A stretch of DNA of 52,155 nt from Gammaproteobacteria bacterium UBA1119 (GTDB taxonomy: Bacteria > Pseudomonadota > Gammaproteobacteria > Pseudomonadales > Azotimanducaceae): the NCBI GenBank assembly GCA_002313255.1, contig DCBA01000127.1, positions 5,005 through 57,159 on the forward strand. The letters are read 5' to 3'. Both the position numbers and the translations under genes were made by a program. Position 1 is the first letter of the stretch. Every line of letters begins with the position of its first letter. A model generated the notes under the pieces. That model saw nothing but the letters and a program-made list of their open reading frames with translations, had not been told where the DNA came from and made no database searches. Positions 17,958 to 26,237 of this stretch are shown piece by piece.

Positions 17958-20441
17958 CTAGTCCAATGAGATCACGCGGACGGAATCGTCGTTGCGCACC
18001 AACTCGTGGCTACGTTTTCTCTCATACTTTTTGGCGGGCGTATTGATGATGTCCGTCAAGATTCCTGCAGTTGAACCGCGCACGACGTCGGCATCTCGTG
18101 CGTCATCGTAGAGCGTTGTGCGTTGCCGAGCTGTACGTCCGGCCGACTCGATCATGTGCTGCATTTCCTCGGGTGAGGTCTCCTGTCCGTGTTGTGTCCC
18201 CGCAGCGCGTGAAATGCTCTCGTTCATTAATGTTCCCCCGAGATCGTTACAACCCGCATTGAGCGCAGCGCTGACTCCCTCGTGACCCATTTTCACCCAA
18301 CTTGCTTGAATGTTGGTGATGTGTGGATGTAGTGCGAGTCGAGCGACGGCGTGTACCAGAATCGTTTCCCGGAATGTCGGTCCACGCCGCGCTTTCCCTT
18401 TCAGATACATCGGAGCTTCCATGTGAACGAAGGGTAGGGGCACAAATTCAGTAAATCCGCCTGTTTTCTTCTGTAGATCCCGGACACGGATAAGGTGTCT
18501 TGCCCAGTGAATCGGCTCGTCGACGTGGCCATACATAATCGTTGCCGTGGATCTAAATCCGACACGGTGAGCGGTTTCCATGACTTCGAGCCATTGCGCA
18601 GTATTGATCTTGTCCGGGCAGATCACGGAGCGTACTTCGTCATCAAGAATTTCGGCGGCCGTTCCGGGGAGCGTATTTAGGCCGGCTTTTTTCAGTTCGG
18701 TTAAATAACCTTCAAGGGAATGATTGGATGTAGCTGCTCCTTGCCATACTTCGAGCGGTGAAAAAGCATGTAGATGCATTTCGGGAACTGCTTCTTTGAC
18801 GGTTTTGACGATATCGATGTAGGTCTGTCCGGTGTATTCAGGGTGGATGCCCCCTTGCATACAGACTTCCGTACCGCCGCGGTCCCAGGCTTCGACCACC
18901 CGCCGTTGAATTTCTTCGCCGCTCAAATCGTAGGGTCGTCCCCGTAGATTTTCCGATAACTTCCCTTTGGAAAAAGCGCAGAACTGGCACTTGAAATAAC
19001 AGATGTTGGTGTAATTGATGTTGCGATTGACGACAAAGGAAACGGTATTTCCGTTGATTTCGTCTCGTAATTGGTTTGCCGACTGGACCACAGCATTGAA
19101 GTCGTCGCCCCGGGCTTGAATAAGGCGGACGATTTCCCGCTCGTCAAGGTCATTTCCGTTACCAATCCCTTTCAAAATGGCCGCGATGTCGGTGGACACT
19201 ACAGAGGGTTCTTGGGTAATGCGTGTGAGTACCTCGGCGGGTGGAGGCGAGGTGTCGCCTGGACACCAGGGGTCGATCCGCGGAAATCCCTCACCGTCGA
19301 TGCGGTCAAGGACGCTTGCTACCATCGAATCGTCAACCCACGTTGCCGCATCAATCGCGTAATTCGGATAGATAGTGAGGCGCTCATGCAGGTGCTTGCC
19401 GGCCAGCGCAGTCTCGCGCGATAGCTCGTCGAGCTGAGGCCACGGCGCTTCCGGATTAACAAAATCTGGAGTGACGGGTGAAACGCCGCCCCAATCGTTG
19501 ATACCAGCATCGACGATTTGTGGTAAGACCCCCGGACTTAGGTTTGGGGGCGCTTGGATACTCATTGAGGCCCCAAAGAGTATGCGGGTCACGGCGATGG
19601 TCCACAGTAGGTCGTCGAGATCAGGTTCGGGCGCCAGGCGCATCTTCGTGCCTGGTTTTGCGCGGAAATTTTGCACGATAATTTCTTGAACGTGACCAAA
19701 TTCCCGATGAATGTCCCGTATCGCCAGAAGCGATTCAATGCGTTCGCGACGAGTCTCACCGATGCCAATAAGAATCCCGGTTGTGAAAGGCACGCGTGCC
19801 GCGCCAGCGTCCCGAAGGGTTTGCAGCCGCACCGCCGGTATCTTGTCGGGCGAACCGTGGTGCGGCATTCCTTTTTTGGTCAAACGTTCCGATGCGGACT
19901 CAAGCATGATGCCCATTGACGGGGACACTGGCCGTAATGTTTGGATCTCACTGGGAGTCATGTTGCCAGGATTAAGGTGGGGTAGTAATCCCGTTTCTTC
20001 ATAGACGGCGCGGGCCGCATGGGCTAGGTAATCGAGCGTTGATTGATAACCATTTTCGGCGAGCCATTCGCGCGCGACACGGTAGCGTAACTCCGGTTTT
20101 TCGCCGAGGGTGAACAGGGCTTCTTTGCACCCGATATTCGCACCCTGCTTGGCGACATCCAGAACCTGAGGGATCTCCATGAATGGGTGATCCAGTTTTT
20201 TTGGCGTCTGTGCAAAGGTGCAGTAGTGGCACACATCACGGCAAAGGTGAGTCAGCGGGATAAATACCTTCTTCGAATATGTGACAACGTTACGAAAGCC
20301 TTGATCGCGCAGGACTGAGGCAACACGAGCGAGAGCCTTTGTATCGGTAAAATCGGCGAAGGCTAACGCTTCGTTCATGCTTGGGGTTGCCCCAGCGAGC
20401 GCCTTGTCTAAAATAACTTGGACCACTACTTTATTACTCAT
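17958..20441 (-). CDS. fbiC: FbiC: fused CofG-CofH, F420 chromophore (Fo) synthase
   Basis: An 827-aa protein with two radical-SAM domains. It makes the deazaflavin Fo from tyrosine and 5-amino-6-ribitylamino-uracil. The N-terminal (CofG) half has the [4Fe-4S] cysteines in CRDVCHYC (Cys67, 71, 74); the C-terminal (CofH) half has them in CYFKCQFC at about residues 477-484. The order CofG-CofH and the length match actinobacterial FbiC. It is the last gene of the operon; its ATG lies inside cofC (8-bp overlap). Archaea and cyanobacteria use separate CofG and CofH, so the fused form points to the bacterial FbiC lineage. Very confident. Confidence 0.97.
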   Translation of the reverse strand: MSNKVVVQVILDKALAGATPSMNEALAFADFTDTKALARVASVLRDQGFRNVVTYSKKVFIPLTHLCRDVCHYCTFAQTPKKLDHPFMEIPQVLDVAKQGANIGCKEALFTLGEKPELRYRVAREWLAENGYQSTLDYLAHAARAVYEETGLLPHLNPGNMTPSEIQTLRPVSPSMGIMLESASERLTKKGMPHHGSPDKIPAVRLQTLRDAGAARVPFTTGILIGIGETRRERIESLLAIRDIHREFGHVQEIIVQNFRAKPGTKMRLAPEPDLDDLLWTIAVTRILFGASMSIQAPPNLSPGVLPQIVDAGINDWGGVSPVTPDFVNPEAPWPQLDELSRETALAGKHLHERLTIYPNYAIDAATWVDDSMVASVLDRIDGEGFPRIDPWCPGDTSPPPAEVLTRITQEPSVVSTDIAAILKGIGNGNDLDEREIVRLIQARGDDFNAVVQSANQLRDEINGNTVSFVVNRNINYTNICYFKCQFCAFSKGKLSENLRGRPYDLSGEEIQRRVVEAWDRGGTEVCMQGGIHPEYTGQTYIDIVKTVKEAVPEMHLHAFSPLEVWQGAATSNHSLEGYLTELKKAGLNTLPGTAAEILDDEVRSVICPDKINTAQWLEVMETAHRVGFRSTATIMYGHVDEPIHWARHLIRVRDLQKKTGGFTEFVPLPFVHMEAPMYLKGKARRGPTFRETILVHAVARLALHPHITNIQASWVKMGHEGVSAALNAGCNDLGGTLMNESISRAAGTQHGQETSPEEMQHMIESAGRTARQRTTLYDDARDADVVRGSTAGILTDIINTPAKKYERKRSHELVRNDDSVRVISLD

Positions 20442-21114
20442 TTCCGCGATCGTGAGCGGGGAATCTATTATCGTTAGCGAACAGCCGAGATGCTATACCA
20501 CTTTTCTTTAAGAAACGTAGGGTGGCGATATCGCGGTCTTTCCGAGCGAGTTCAATCAGTTCGTTGATCGTATCGATATCCAGACTGAATCCGGGTAACC
20601 GGAGAACTCGCGGTTGATAACCGGCTTGGGTGGCTTCCCGTCGATGCGGCTTGAAACTTTTCCCGTCAAACAAGTAACGAAACGCATTCGGAGGGCTTGA
20701 TAGTAGGCCGTTGGTTCCGACGTCGTTTCGATCGGGAATTATCGTTACGTCGAGATGATTCTTAATCGCGGTGTCGATTTCTTCGCTAGTGATGAGCGGT
20801 ACATCACCGGGAACGAAGAACGTGCCAGTAGCGCCGTACGTGTTAACGACGTGGTGGCCGGCCTCGACGACAGCACCGGAAAGATCGTCAGCCCGATCGG
20901 CGTACAGTTCCACCTCGTGCCGACGTGCAAATCCGCCGGCCTCGGACGCTCGGGATACGACCACGACGCCTTTTAGAAGCTGGGAATTTGTGAGGGCATA
21001 AAGGACATCGTCGAGCATGTTAATCACAAGCTCATGTCGCTCATCGGCCGAAAGATGGCTGGCTAAGCGGCCTTTCGCTGCAACCGAACCTTTGAATGGC
21101 ACCACAGCCCACAT
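20434..21114 (-). CDS. cofC: CofC/FbiD: phospholactate (or PEP/3-phosphoglycerate) guanylyltransferase
   Basis: A 226-aa nucleotidyltransferase of the CofC family, which activates a three-carbon phosphate with GTP for F420 side-chain assembly. The N-terminal nucleotide motif is VVPFKGSVAAKGRL (residues 4-17). The metal-binding motif VPGDVPLIT lies mid-protein and TNGLLSSPP near residue 137. Archaeal CofC prefers 2-phospholactate, mycobacterial FbiD phosphoenolpyruvate, and a Paraburkholderia enzyme 3-phosphoglycerate. The sequence alone does not tell me which is used here. ATG at 21114, 5 bp after cofD; its end overlaps fbiC by 8 bp. Confidence 0.93.
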   Translation of the reverse strand: MWAVVPFKGSVAAKGRLASHLSADERHELVINMLDDVLYALTNSQLLKGVVVVSRASEAGGFARRHEVELYADRADDLSGAVVEAGHHVVNTYGATGTFFVPGDVPLITSEEIDTAIKNHLDVTIIPDRNDVGTNGLLSSPPNAFRYLFDGKSFKPHRREATQAGYQPRVLRLPGFSLDIDTINELIELARKDRDIATLRFLKKSGIASRLFANDNRFPAHDRGNE

Positions 21115-21119
21115 TTTCG

Positions 21120-22049
21120 TCAGGAAATCTTTTCGATGAATTCCACGACCGCGTGGGCGAGTGCCACACGATCGTCCAAAGTTACCATGACTGTGGGCCG
21201 CACGTCCGTCGACAACCCAAGATCCTGAACGCTACTTTTTTCGCTGCGGTCCGCTTCGTCAAGCACGAAACCTGTGATGATGTCGTTATAGTGCTTTGCC
21301 ACCTCAATGGCAGTGCTCGGAACATTGAGTTCTTTCATCATTTTGGCAGTTGGACCCTTGATAGCTTTCCCTCCCACGATAGGCGATATGGCAACCACGG
21401 GTATTTCCGACTGTTGTATCGCTTTTTTCATTCCGGGGATCGCGAGGATCGGGTCGACGGATACAAACGGGTTAGAAGGACAGATAATGACGCCGTCGAC
21501 CTCGTTGAATTTGATGGCGGGATTTACTCGTGCGTCGGCGACACCTCGGAATTCAAACCCAGAAACGCTGGGTTTGCAGCGATCGCGGACGAAGTAATGC
21601 TGAAACAGGAGGGCGCCGTTGGATGTATTGACGAAGGTCTGCACTGGGTCGTCGCTCATTGGTAGGATTTCGTGACGTATTCCGAGCTTGGTGGCGATTT
21701 CGCGCGTGGTTTCTGTAAGAGTTAAGCCTGCGGCGAGTCGCTCACGACGATAAACGTGCAGTGCAAGATCCCGATCACCGAGGCGAAACCAAGTCGGCTC
21801 GTCAAGGTCCTTGAGTGCGTCCATAAAGTGCCAACTTTCGTTTTGAGTGCCCCAGCCAGTGTCCTGGTTGGATTTCCCGGCGAGCGTATAGGTCAACGTA
21901 TCGACATCCGGTGAAATATGGAAACCGAGATGGTTGAAGTCGTCGCCGGTATTAACCACAAAAGCCAGTTCATCGGCTCCGACTACATGTGATAAACCGA
22001 GTGCTAACTTGGCACCACCGACGCCGCCAGTGAACGCCAGATATTTCAA
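21120..22049 (-). CDS. cofD: CofD/FbiA: transferase joining Fo to the phosphorylated C3 unit
   Basis: A 309-aa 2-phospho-L-lactate transferase that attaches the activated three-carbon phosphate to Fo, giving F420-0 or dehydro-F420-0. The N-terminal glycine-rich motif FTGGVGGAKLALGL (residues 6-19) and NTGDDFNHLG (about 33) are diagnostic, as are the later CPSNPFVSVDPIL and ISPIVGGKAIKGPT. Length matches the family. The start is a TTG at 22049 overlapping the cofE stop (TTGA), with GAAGAGGA about 10 nt upstream. Third gene of the F420 operon. Confidence 0.97.
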   Translation of the reverse strand: MKYLAFTGGVGGAKLALGLSHVVGADELAFVVNTGDDFNHLGFHISPDVDTLTYTLAGKSNQDTGWGTQNESWHFMDALKDLDEPTWFRLGDRDLALHVYRRERLAAGLTLTETTREIATKLGIRHEILPMSDDPVQTFVNTSNGALLFQHYFVRDRCKPSVSGFEFRGVADARVNPAIKFNEVDGVIICPSNPFVSVDPILAIPGMKKAIQQSEIPVVAISPIVGGKAIKGPTAKMMKELNVPSTAIEVAKHYNDIITGFVLDEADRSEKSSVQDLGLSTDVRPTVMVTLDDRVALAHAVVEFIEKIS

Positions 22050-22804
22050 AGAAATAGGTCCTCTTCGATGGGTCGGTTGATCATCGCTGCGGTTTGGTCA
22101 CTGGGTTCGTAATCAAATCCGCGAACGATGGCTACAGGGATTTGCTCCGTTGTCTCACCCATGATTAATGTCGCAGCCGTTGCAATGCTGTCTGCTCGGT
22201 TAATGAGCGTTACTTTTAATTCGCGGCCGTATAGGTCGGTTCCACCGCGATGATCGTCAAGCACGGTAAATCCTGAAGCGCCAATCGCAATACCGGTCGT
22301 TCCTAGGCGCCAAGGTCGATTGCCAGAATCTGAGATAAGGACACCGATCTCTTTGCCCAAGCGATGGCGAATTGCATCGCGAAGGCTCTTGGCACTGGCG
22401 TCAGGGTCGAGGGGTAAGAGCAGGGCTGCGTCACCGTCAGCATGGTCAATGTTCGATTGATCGACGCCCGCGTGAGCACCAACGTGTCCGAGTCGATGCC
22501 GCATAATCATTACGCCGGGTTTGTGACGGACGACGGCTTCCGATTCGCGCAGGATAACTTCCACGAGGCGTGGGTCCTTCTCGGTTTCAGTGGCGAGACT
22601 AATGGCCTCCTCCGAGGGTGTGACGGACGCGAGCGATACCAGGCGACCTTCCGCCTTAGAAACGATCTTTTGAGCGATGACGACCACGTCGCCGTCTTCA
22701 AGAGGCTGTCGATTGTCGCGAAGTTGGTTTGTTATCAGGTGTGCCAGGTCGTCGCCCTCGTGGATCATAGGGAGCCCTTTGACCGGTAGCACGCGCATTT
22801 CCAT
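22046..22804 (-). CDS. cofE: CofE: F420-0 gamma-glutamyl ligase
   Basis: A 252-aa single-domain ligase that adds glutamates to F420-0 using GTP. The N-terminus reads LPVKGLPMIHEGDDLAHLI, the family's usual opening. Later motifs are VVIAQKIVSKAEGR, LISDSGNRPWRLGTTGIAIG and LYGRELKVT. It lacks the C-terminal nitroreductase-like domain of mycobacterial FbiB, which reduces dehydro-F420-0 when PEP is the precursor. Start chosen at the ATG at 22804 (4 bp after npdG, with GGAG from the npdG 3' end) rather than an upstream ORF start inside npdG. Overlaps cofD by 4 bp. Confidence 0.96.
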   Translation of the reverse strand: MEMRVLPVKGLPMIHEGDDLAHLITNQLRDNRQPLEDGDVVVIAQKIVSKAEGRLVSLASVTPSEEAISLATETEKDPRLVEVILRESEAVVRHKPGVMIMRHRLGHVGAHAGVDQSNIDHADGDAALLLPLDPDASAKSLRDAIRHRLGKEIGVLISDSGNRPWRLGTTGIAIGASGFTVLDDHRGGTDLYGRELKVTLINRADSIATAATLIMGETTEQIPVAIVRGFDYEPSDQTAAMINRPIEEDLFL

Positions 22805-22808
22805 GAAT

Positions 22809-23471
22809 TTAGTGCTCCGATTGCCCGACGATTTGAAGACCGGAATGCGCAATGTCGTGACGCCGATTGATTTGGATCAGGACGCTGGTCAAGGCCTCGG
22901 CCGCGGCTGAGTTTTCGATGGGCCCGGCGTGCCATCCTGTCAAGCCCGCTTGTTGCGCTAGTTGAATCACTTTGTCTCGAGCCGAACGTTTATTCCCGGC
23001 CACAAGGACATCGCACTCGATCGTGACGTCCTCTTTCAGCAAGTGCGCCGCCACGTTTTGGAACGCGGTCACGACGTGGACATCGTCACCGAGGAAGTCT
23101 TGTGCTCGTTTACCCGCGCTGCCTTCTGGCGGGAGCTGTACCGTACCCACTTTGGGCGGTACCAGGGGTACAGTCACATCGATCAATATTTTGCCAAAAA
23201 GGCCAGACTTAACCGTTTCCAGAGTCGATATCTGATGTTCCGCCGGTACCGTGAGCACGACGATATCGCCCTCGGCTGCTGCATCCGCATTCTCCATGGC
23301 GGCGGCGGGTGTCGTAGGACTGATCTTTTCAAGGTCGGCAACAGCAGCCTGTGCTTTCGTCAAGGTGCGTGAGCCGATTACAATTTTGTAACCTGCTTTC
23401 GACCAACGAATAGCAAGGCCGGTCCCGAGATCACCTGTACCTCCGAGGATCGCGATGGTTTCGTCTGGCAA
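22809..23471 (-). CDS. npdG: NADPH-dependent F420 reductase (NpdG/Fno)
   Basis: A 220-aa Rossmann-fold oxidoreductase that moves hydride between NADP(H) and F420. The N-terminal motif AILGGTGDLGTGLA (residues 7-20) and the NADP-binding IGSRT (about 32) are clear. VLTVPAEHQ and LIDVTVPLVPP follow as in Fno. It leads the F420 operon. Since no F420-dependent glucose-6-phosphate dehydrogenase is present in the window, it is the likely local source of F420H2. The start is TTG at 23471; there is no ATG nearby. It is divergent from an LLM oxidoreductase gene, which may share its control region. Confidence 0.93.
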   Translation of the reverse strand: MPDETIAILGGTGDLGTGLAIRWSKAGYKIVIGSRTLTKAQAAVADLEKISPTTPAAAMENADAAAEGDIVVLTVPAEHQISTLETVKSGLFGKILIDVTVPLVPPKVGTVQLPPEGSAGKRAQDFLGDDVHVVTAFQNVAAHLLKEDVTIECDVLVAGNKRSARDKVIQLAQQAGLTGWHAGPIENSAAAEALTSVLIQINRRHDIAHSGLQIVGQSEH

Positions 23472-23648
23472 CGTAATTACCCTAGTTGAGAAAGCGCGGG
23501 ATTATCTTCTTTTTCGCTTTGTTGATGCTAGACCCATGCGCATATACGAGTGATACCCGAGTGTTAGTCGAGACATGGATGTTGAAAAGTCTTGAATCAG
23601 TCTGAATCACACGACAGGATGACGGTTCACACAATACAAGGGGGCGGT
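23472..23648. promoter_or_regulatory. Shared divergent promoter region of the F420 operon and an LLM gene
   Basis: The 177-bp spacer between the TTG of npdG and the chosen ATG of the LLM gene must hold promoters for both directions. Its centre is A+T-rich (around 23500-23530). AAGGGGG at 23638-23644 is the LLM ribosome-binding site. I could not define an operator or a convincing -35/-10 pair. The placement suggests joint control of F420 synthesis and an F420 user, which is inference. Confidence 0.4.
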
Positions 23649-24560
23649 ATGCAAATTGGTGTCATGATCGGCGCGGACGGGGCCGCTAATACCATTGACG
23701 GCGTGGTGAACTTCGCACAGAACGTCGAAGCGAAGGGATTACATAACGTTTGGATGGCCAATATTTTTGGTTTCGACGCAATATCGACACTATCGATTGT
23801 GGGCCGAGAAACGCAGCGGATCGGTCTGGGGACGGCGGTTACGCCAACGTATCCCCGCCACCCAACGGCGCTTGCGCAACAGGCGATGACGGCCGCAGCG
23901 GCGACGGGGAATCGTTTCACGTTAGGTATTGGTCTTTCGCACAAAATCGTCATAGAGAACATGCTTGGATTCTCCTACGATCGTCCCGCCGCTCATATGC
24001 GCGAATACCTCGAGGTACTTATGCCGCTGTTGTCGGGGGAGTCCGTCAACCATCAAGGTGAGCAATACAATGTGGGTGGATTGCAATTATCGATCCCCGG
24101 GGCAGACCCGGTGCCGACGGTGGTCGCTGCGTTAGGACCGTTGATGCTCAAGATCGCTGGCGAACATACTGACGGGACCAATACCTGGATGGTTGGTCCT
24201 AAAACCATGGAAAATCACATCGTTGCCCGGATCAGCCGAGCAGCTGACGAGGCCGGGCGTCCTTCGCCGCGAGTGGTGGGGGGTGTACCCGTCATTCTCA
24301 CGCGTAAGGTTGAAGAGGCACGACAGCGTATTGCAGGCGGATTGGCGATGTACGGGCAGTTGCCATCTTATCGAGCGATGCTCGACCGGGAAGGGGTCGA
24401 CGGTCCTGCCGACATCGCCATCGTGGGTGATGAGAACGCGCTCCGTGGTGAGATCGACCGCTACCGGAACGCTGGCGTCACGGATTTCAACGCTGCAATC
24501 ATGGGAGTGGAGGAGGGCGCCTTTGACCGTACTTTGGACTTTCTAGCAAGCATGGTGTGA
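23649..24560 (+). CDS. LLM-class (luciferase-like) oxidoreductase, probably F420-dependent
   Basis: A 303-aa TIM-barrel protein of the luciferase-like family. It has the N-terminal strand IGVMIGADG, then VWMANIFGFDAIS, RIGLGTAVTPTYPRHP and FTLGIGLSHK. These are the usual barrel strands and the F420/FMN phosphate-binding region. It resembles actinobacterial F420-dependent LLM proteins more than FMN-dependent alkane sulfonate types. Divergence from the F420 operon makes F420H2 the likely cofactor. Start chosen at the ATG at 23649, with AAGGGGG upstream; a longer frame from 23592 has no site. Substrate unknown. Confidence 0.88.
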   Translation: MQIGVMIGADGAANTIDGVVNFAQNVEAKGLHNVWMANIFGFDAISTLSIVGRETQRIGLGTAVTPTYPRHPTALAQQAMTAAAATGNRFTLGIGLSHKIVIENMLGFSYDRPAAHMREYLEVLMPLLSGESVNHQGEQYNVGGLQLSIPGADPVPTVVAALGPLMLKIAGEHTDGTNTWMVGPKTMENHIVARISRAADEAGRPSPRVVGGVPVILTRKVEEARQRIAGGLAMYGQLPSYRAMLDREGVDGPADIAIVGDENALRGEIDRYRNAGVTDFNAAIMGVEEGAFDRTLDFLASMV

Positions 24561-24585
24561 ACAAGAACCCGAATGGTTAATCGGG

Positions 24586-25404
24586 CTAACTAGGCGGTAG
24601 CTCGTCGCGGTATTTACGGCCTCTGTATTTGGGGTCGATCAGGGCCTTTGGATGCCGTCCGTTAACGGAACCCTTAAATCCGGGATCGATGACGCTATAA
24701 CCCAATAACGCTTGGATTCTGGGGCTAAATAAAGCTGCTGTTGCCGGAGGGACCGCGAGCGACATATTTTCGAGCTGTCTCATGTTCGGATCGCAATATT
24801 GGATCGTGATACCAAGTCGATGTTGAGCGGATCGGTTGGCGCCCCCGCGGTGGAACAGATTACCGGCGAAAATTAGGACCGCGCCTGCTGGCATATTGAT
24901 CGCCGTGCTCCCGCGTTCTTGAGGTTTGCGACCTTCCGACCAGTGGTGACTCCCAGGGATGACTTCGGTCGCCCCGTTGTCGGAGGTGAAATCATCCAAC
25001 GCCCACATCGTACTGACCCCTAGCATGGCACGCGGTTGAGGAATAGGGAGCGCGTTTCCCCCGTCGTCGATATGAAAACGTTGGGAGGTTTCGCCTGGAT
25101 GTAAATTGATGGCGAGAGCAGCCGAAAGAAGATGGTTCTTTGGGAGCAGTGCATTGACGATCGCCAGAGTTTCTCGGTGCTCTACCATGGCGGCGATTTC
25201 GGGCACTTTTGCGAGCAGTGCGTAGACGCGCTCGGATCGAATCCCCTCAAAATCGTTTCGACCCATCCGAGTGCCTTGAAGCCATGGATCGAGTCCGAGG
25301 CGAATTGCAGATCTTACTTCTGGCGGCAAGGCGTCTTTAATGACTGTAAACCCGTCGCGACGGATGTTGTCGAGGGCTGTCTCGGTGAAGTTCTTCGGGT
25401 TCAT
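24586..25404 (-). CDS. Phytanoyl-CoA dioxygenase family (PhyH) oxygenase, second copy
   Basis: A 272-aa Fe(II)/2-oxoglutarate-type oxygenase. The metal triad is visible as His111 and Asp113 in FHIDDGGNALP, and the distal His about 183 in NLFHRGGANRS, whose following Arg is the likely 2-oxoglutarate ligand. VIPGSHHWSEGR is the family loop. Its termini and spacing differ from the 17021 gene, so they belong to different PhyH branches. Single gene, convergent with the LLM gene (25-bp gap) and divergent from an SDR. The substrate may be a branched or isoprenoid acid, but this is by family only. Confidence 0.92.
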   Translation of the reverse strand: MNPKNFTETALDNIRRDGFTVIKDALPPEVRSAIRLGLDPWLQGTRMGRNDFEGIRSERVYALLAKVPEIAAMVEHRETLAIVNALLPKNHLLSAALAINLHPGETSQRFHIDDGGNALPIPQPRAMLGVSTMWALDDFTSDNGATEVIPGSHHWSEGRKPQERGSTAINMPAGAVLIFAGNLFHRGGANRSAQHRLGITIQYCDPNMRQLENMSLAVPPATAALFSPRIQALLGYSVIDPGFKGSVNGRHPKALIDPKYRGRKYRDELPPS

Positions 25405-25452
25405 ATCCAGATCCTATGCTAACGTGCGGCGTTTTTCTAAGAAGGAACGAGG

Positions 25453-26232
25453 GTGAGAAATCTCAAGGACAAACTCGCGTGGATTACCGGTGCCGGTACC
25501 GGGATTGGCGAGGGATCAGCTAAGGCGTTGGCGAGGCACGGCATGCGGGTGGTGTTGTCGGGACGGCGGCGTGAAATGCTCGAAGCTGTTGCGGAAGGAA
25601 TTGAGGGCGACGTTGTTGTTGAGCCATTAGACGTGGCGGATCGCGATGCCGTGAATGACGTTGCCTCTCGGGTTTTGGCTCAACACGGACCTATTGATAC
25701 GCTCGTCCTTAGCGCGGGGATCAACGTCAAGAAACGTAATTGGCACAACGTTTCACTGGATGATTGGGACAATGTCATACGCATCGACTTGGATGGTGCG
25801 TTTTACTGTGCCAAGGCCGTCTTGCCAAGCATGATTGATAATGGTGGCGGGCTAATCGTCAATATTTCTTCTTGGGCCGGTCGTCAGGTCAGCATTGTCA
25901 CGGGACCCGCATACACGGCTGCTAAACACGCGATGAACGCGATGAACGAAAGTTTGAACATGGAGGCAGGGCTTTACGGCGTGCGCGCTTGCGCGATTTG
26001 TCCGGGTGAGGTCGCGACGCCTATTCTCGATAACCGACCGATACCCGTAAGCGACGAAGATAGGGCGCAAATGGTCCAGTCCGATGATTGCGGGGATGTG
26101 GTGGCGTTTATTGCCCAACTCCCGGAGCACGTGTGCATCAACGAGTTAACGATCAGTCCAACGTGGAATAGGGGCTACGTCGCACAAGCACAGCGTATGC
26201 TGCAGTCGACCGAAGAGCCTCAAAAAGTGTGA
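25453..26232 (+). CDS. Short-chain dehydrogenase/reductase (SDR)
   Basis: A 259-aa classical SDR. The cofactor motif TGAGTGIG (about residues 12-19), LSAGIN in place of NNAG (about 88), the Ser region NISSWAG (about 140) and the catalytic YTAAK (about 157) are present. The Arg-rich end of strand 2 (SGRRRE) indicates a preference for NADP(H). GTG start at 25453 following AAGGAACGAGG. The gene converges on the second LLM with a 5-bp gap. NADP specificity fits a keto-reductase or a hydroxy-oxidation partner of the nearby oxygenase, which is inference. Confidence 0.92.
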   Translation: MRNLKDKLAWITGAGTGIGEGSAKALARHGMRVVLSGRRREMLEAVAEGIEGDVVVEPLDVADRDAVNDVASRVLAQHGPIDTLVLSAGINVKKRNWHNVSLDDWDNVIRIDLDGAFYCAKAVLPSMIDNGGGLIVNISSWAGRQVSIVTGPAYTAAKHAMNAMNESLNMEAGLYGVRACAICPGEVATPILDNRPIPVSDEDRAQMVQSDDCGDVVAFIAQLPEHVCINELTISPTWNRGYVAQAQRMLQSTEEPQKV

Positions 26233-26237
26233 CAGGG

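Noticed and set aside
22805..22852. Longer cofE start inside the npdG gene
   Set aside because: The first 16 residues of the longer form read as npdG antiframe sequence; the family N-terminus (LPVKG) begins right after the ATG at 22804.
24566..24586. Short inverted repeat (CCCGA...TCGGG) between the convergent LLM and PhyH genes
   Set aside because: Only 5 bp of stem, with no T-run on either strand; too weak to call a terminator.
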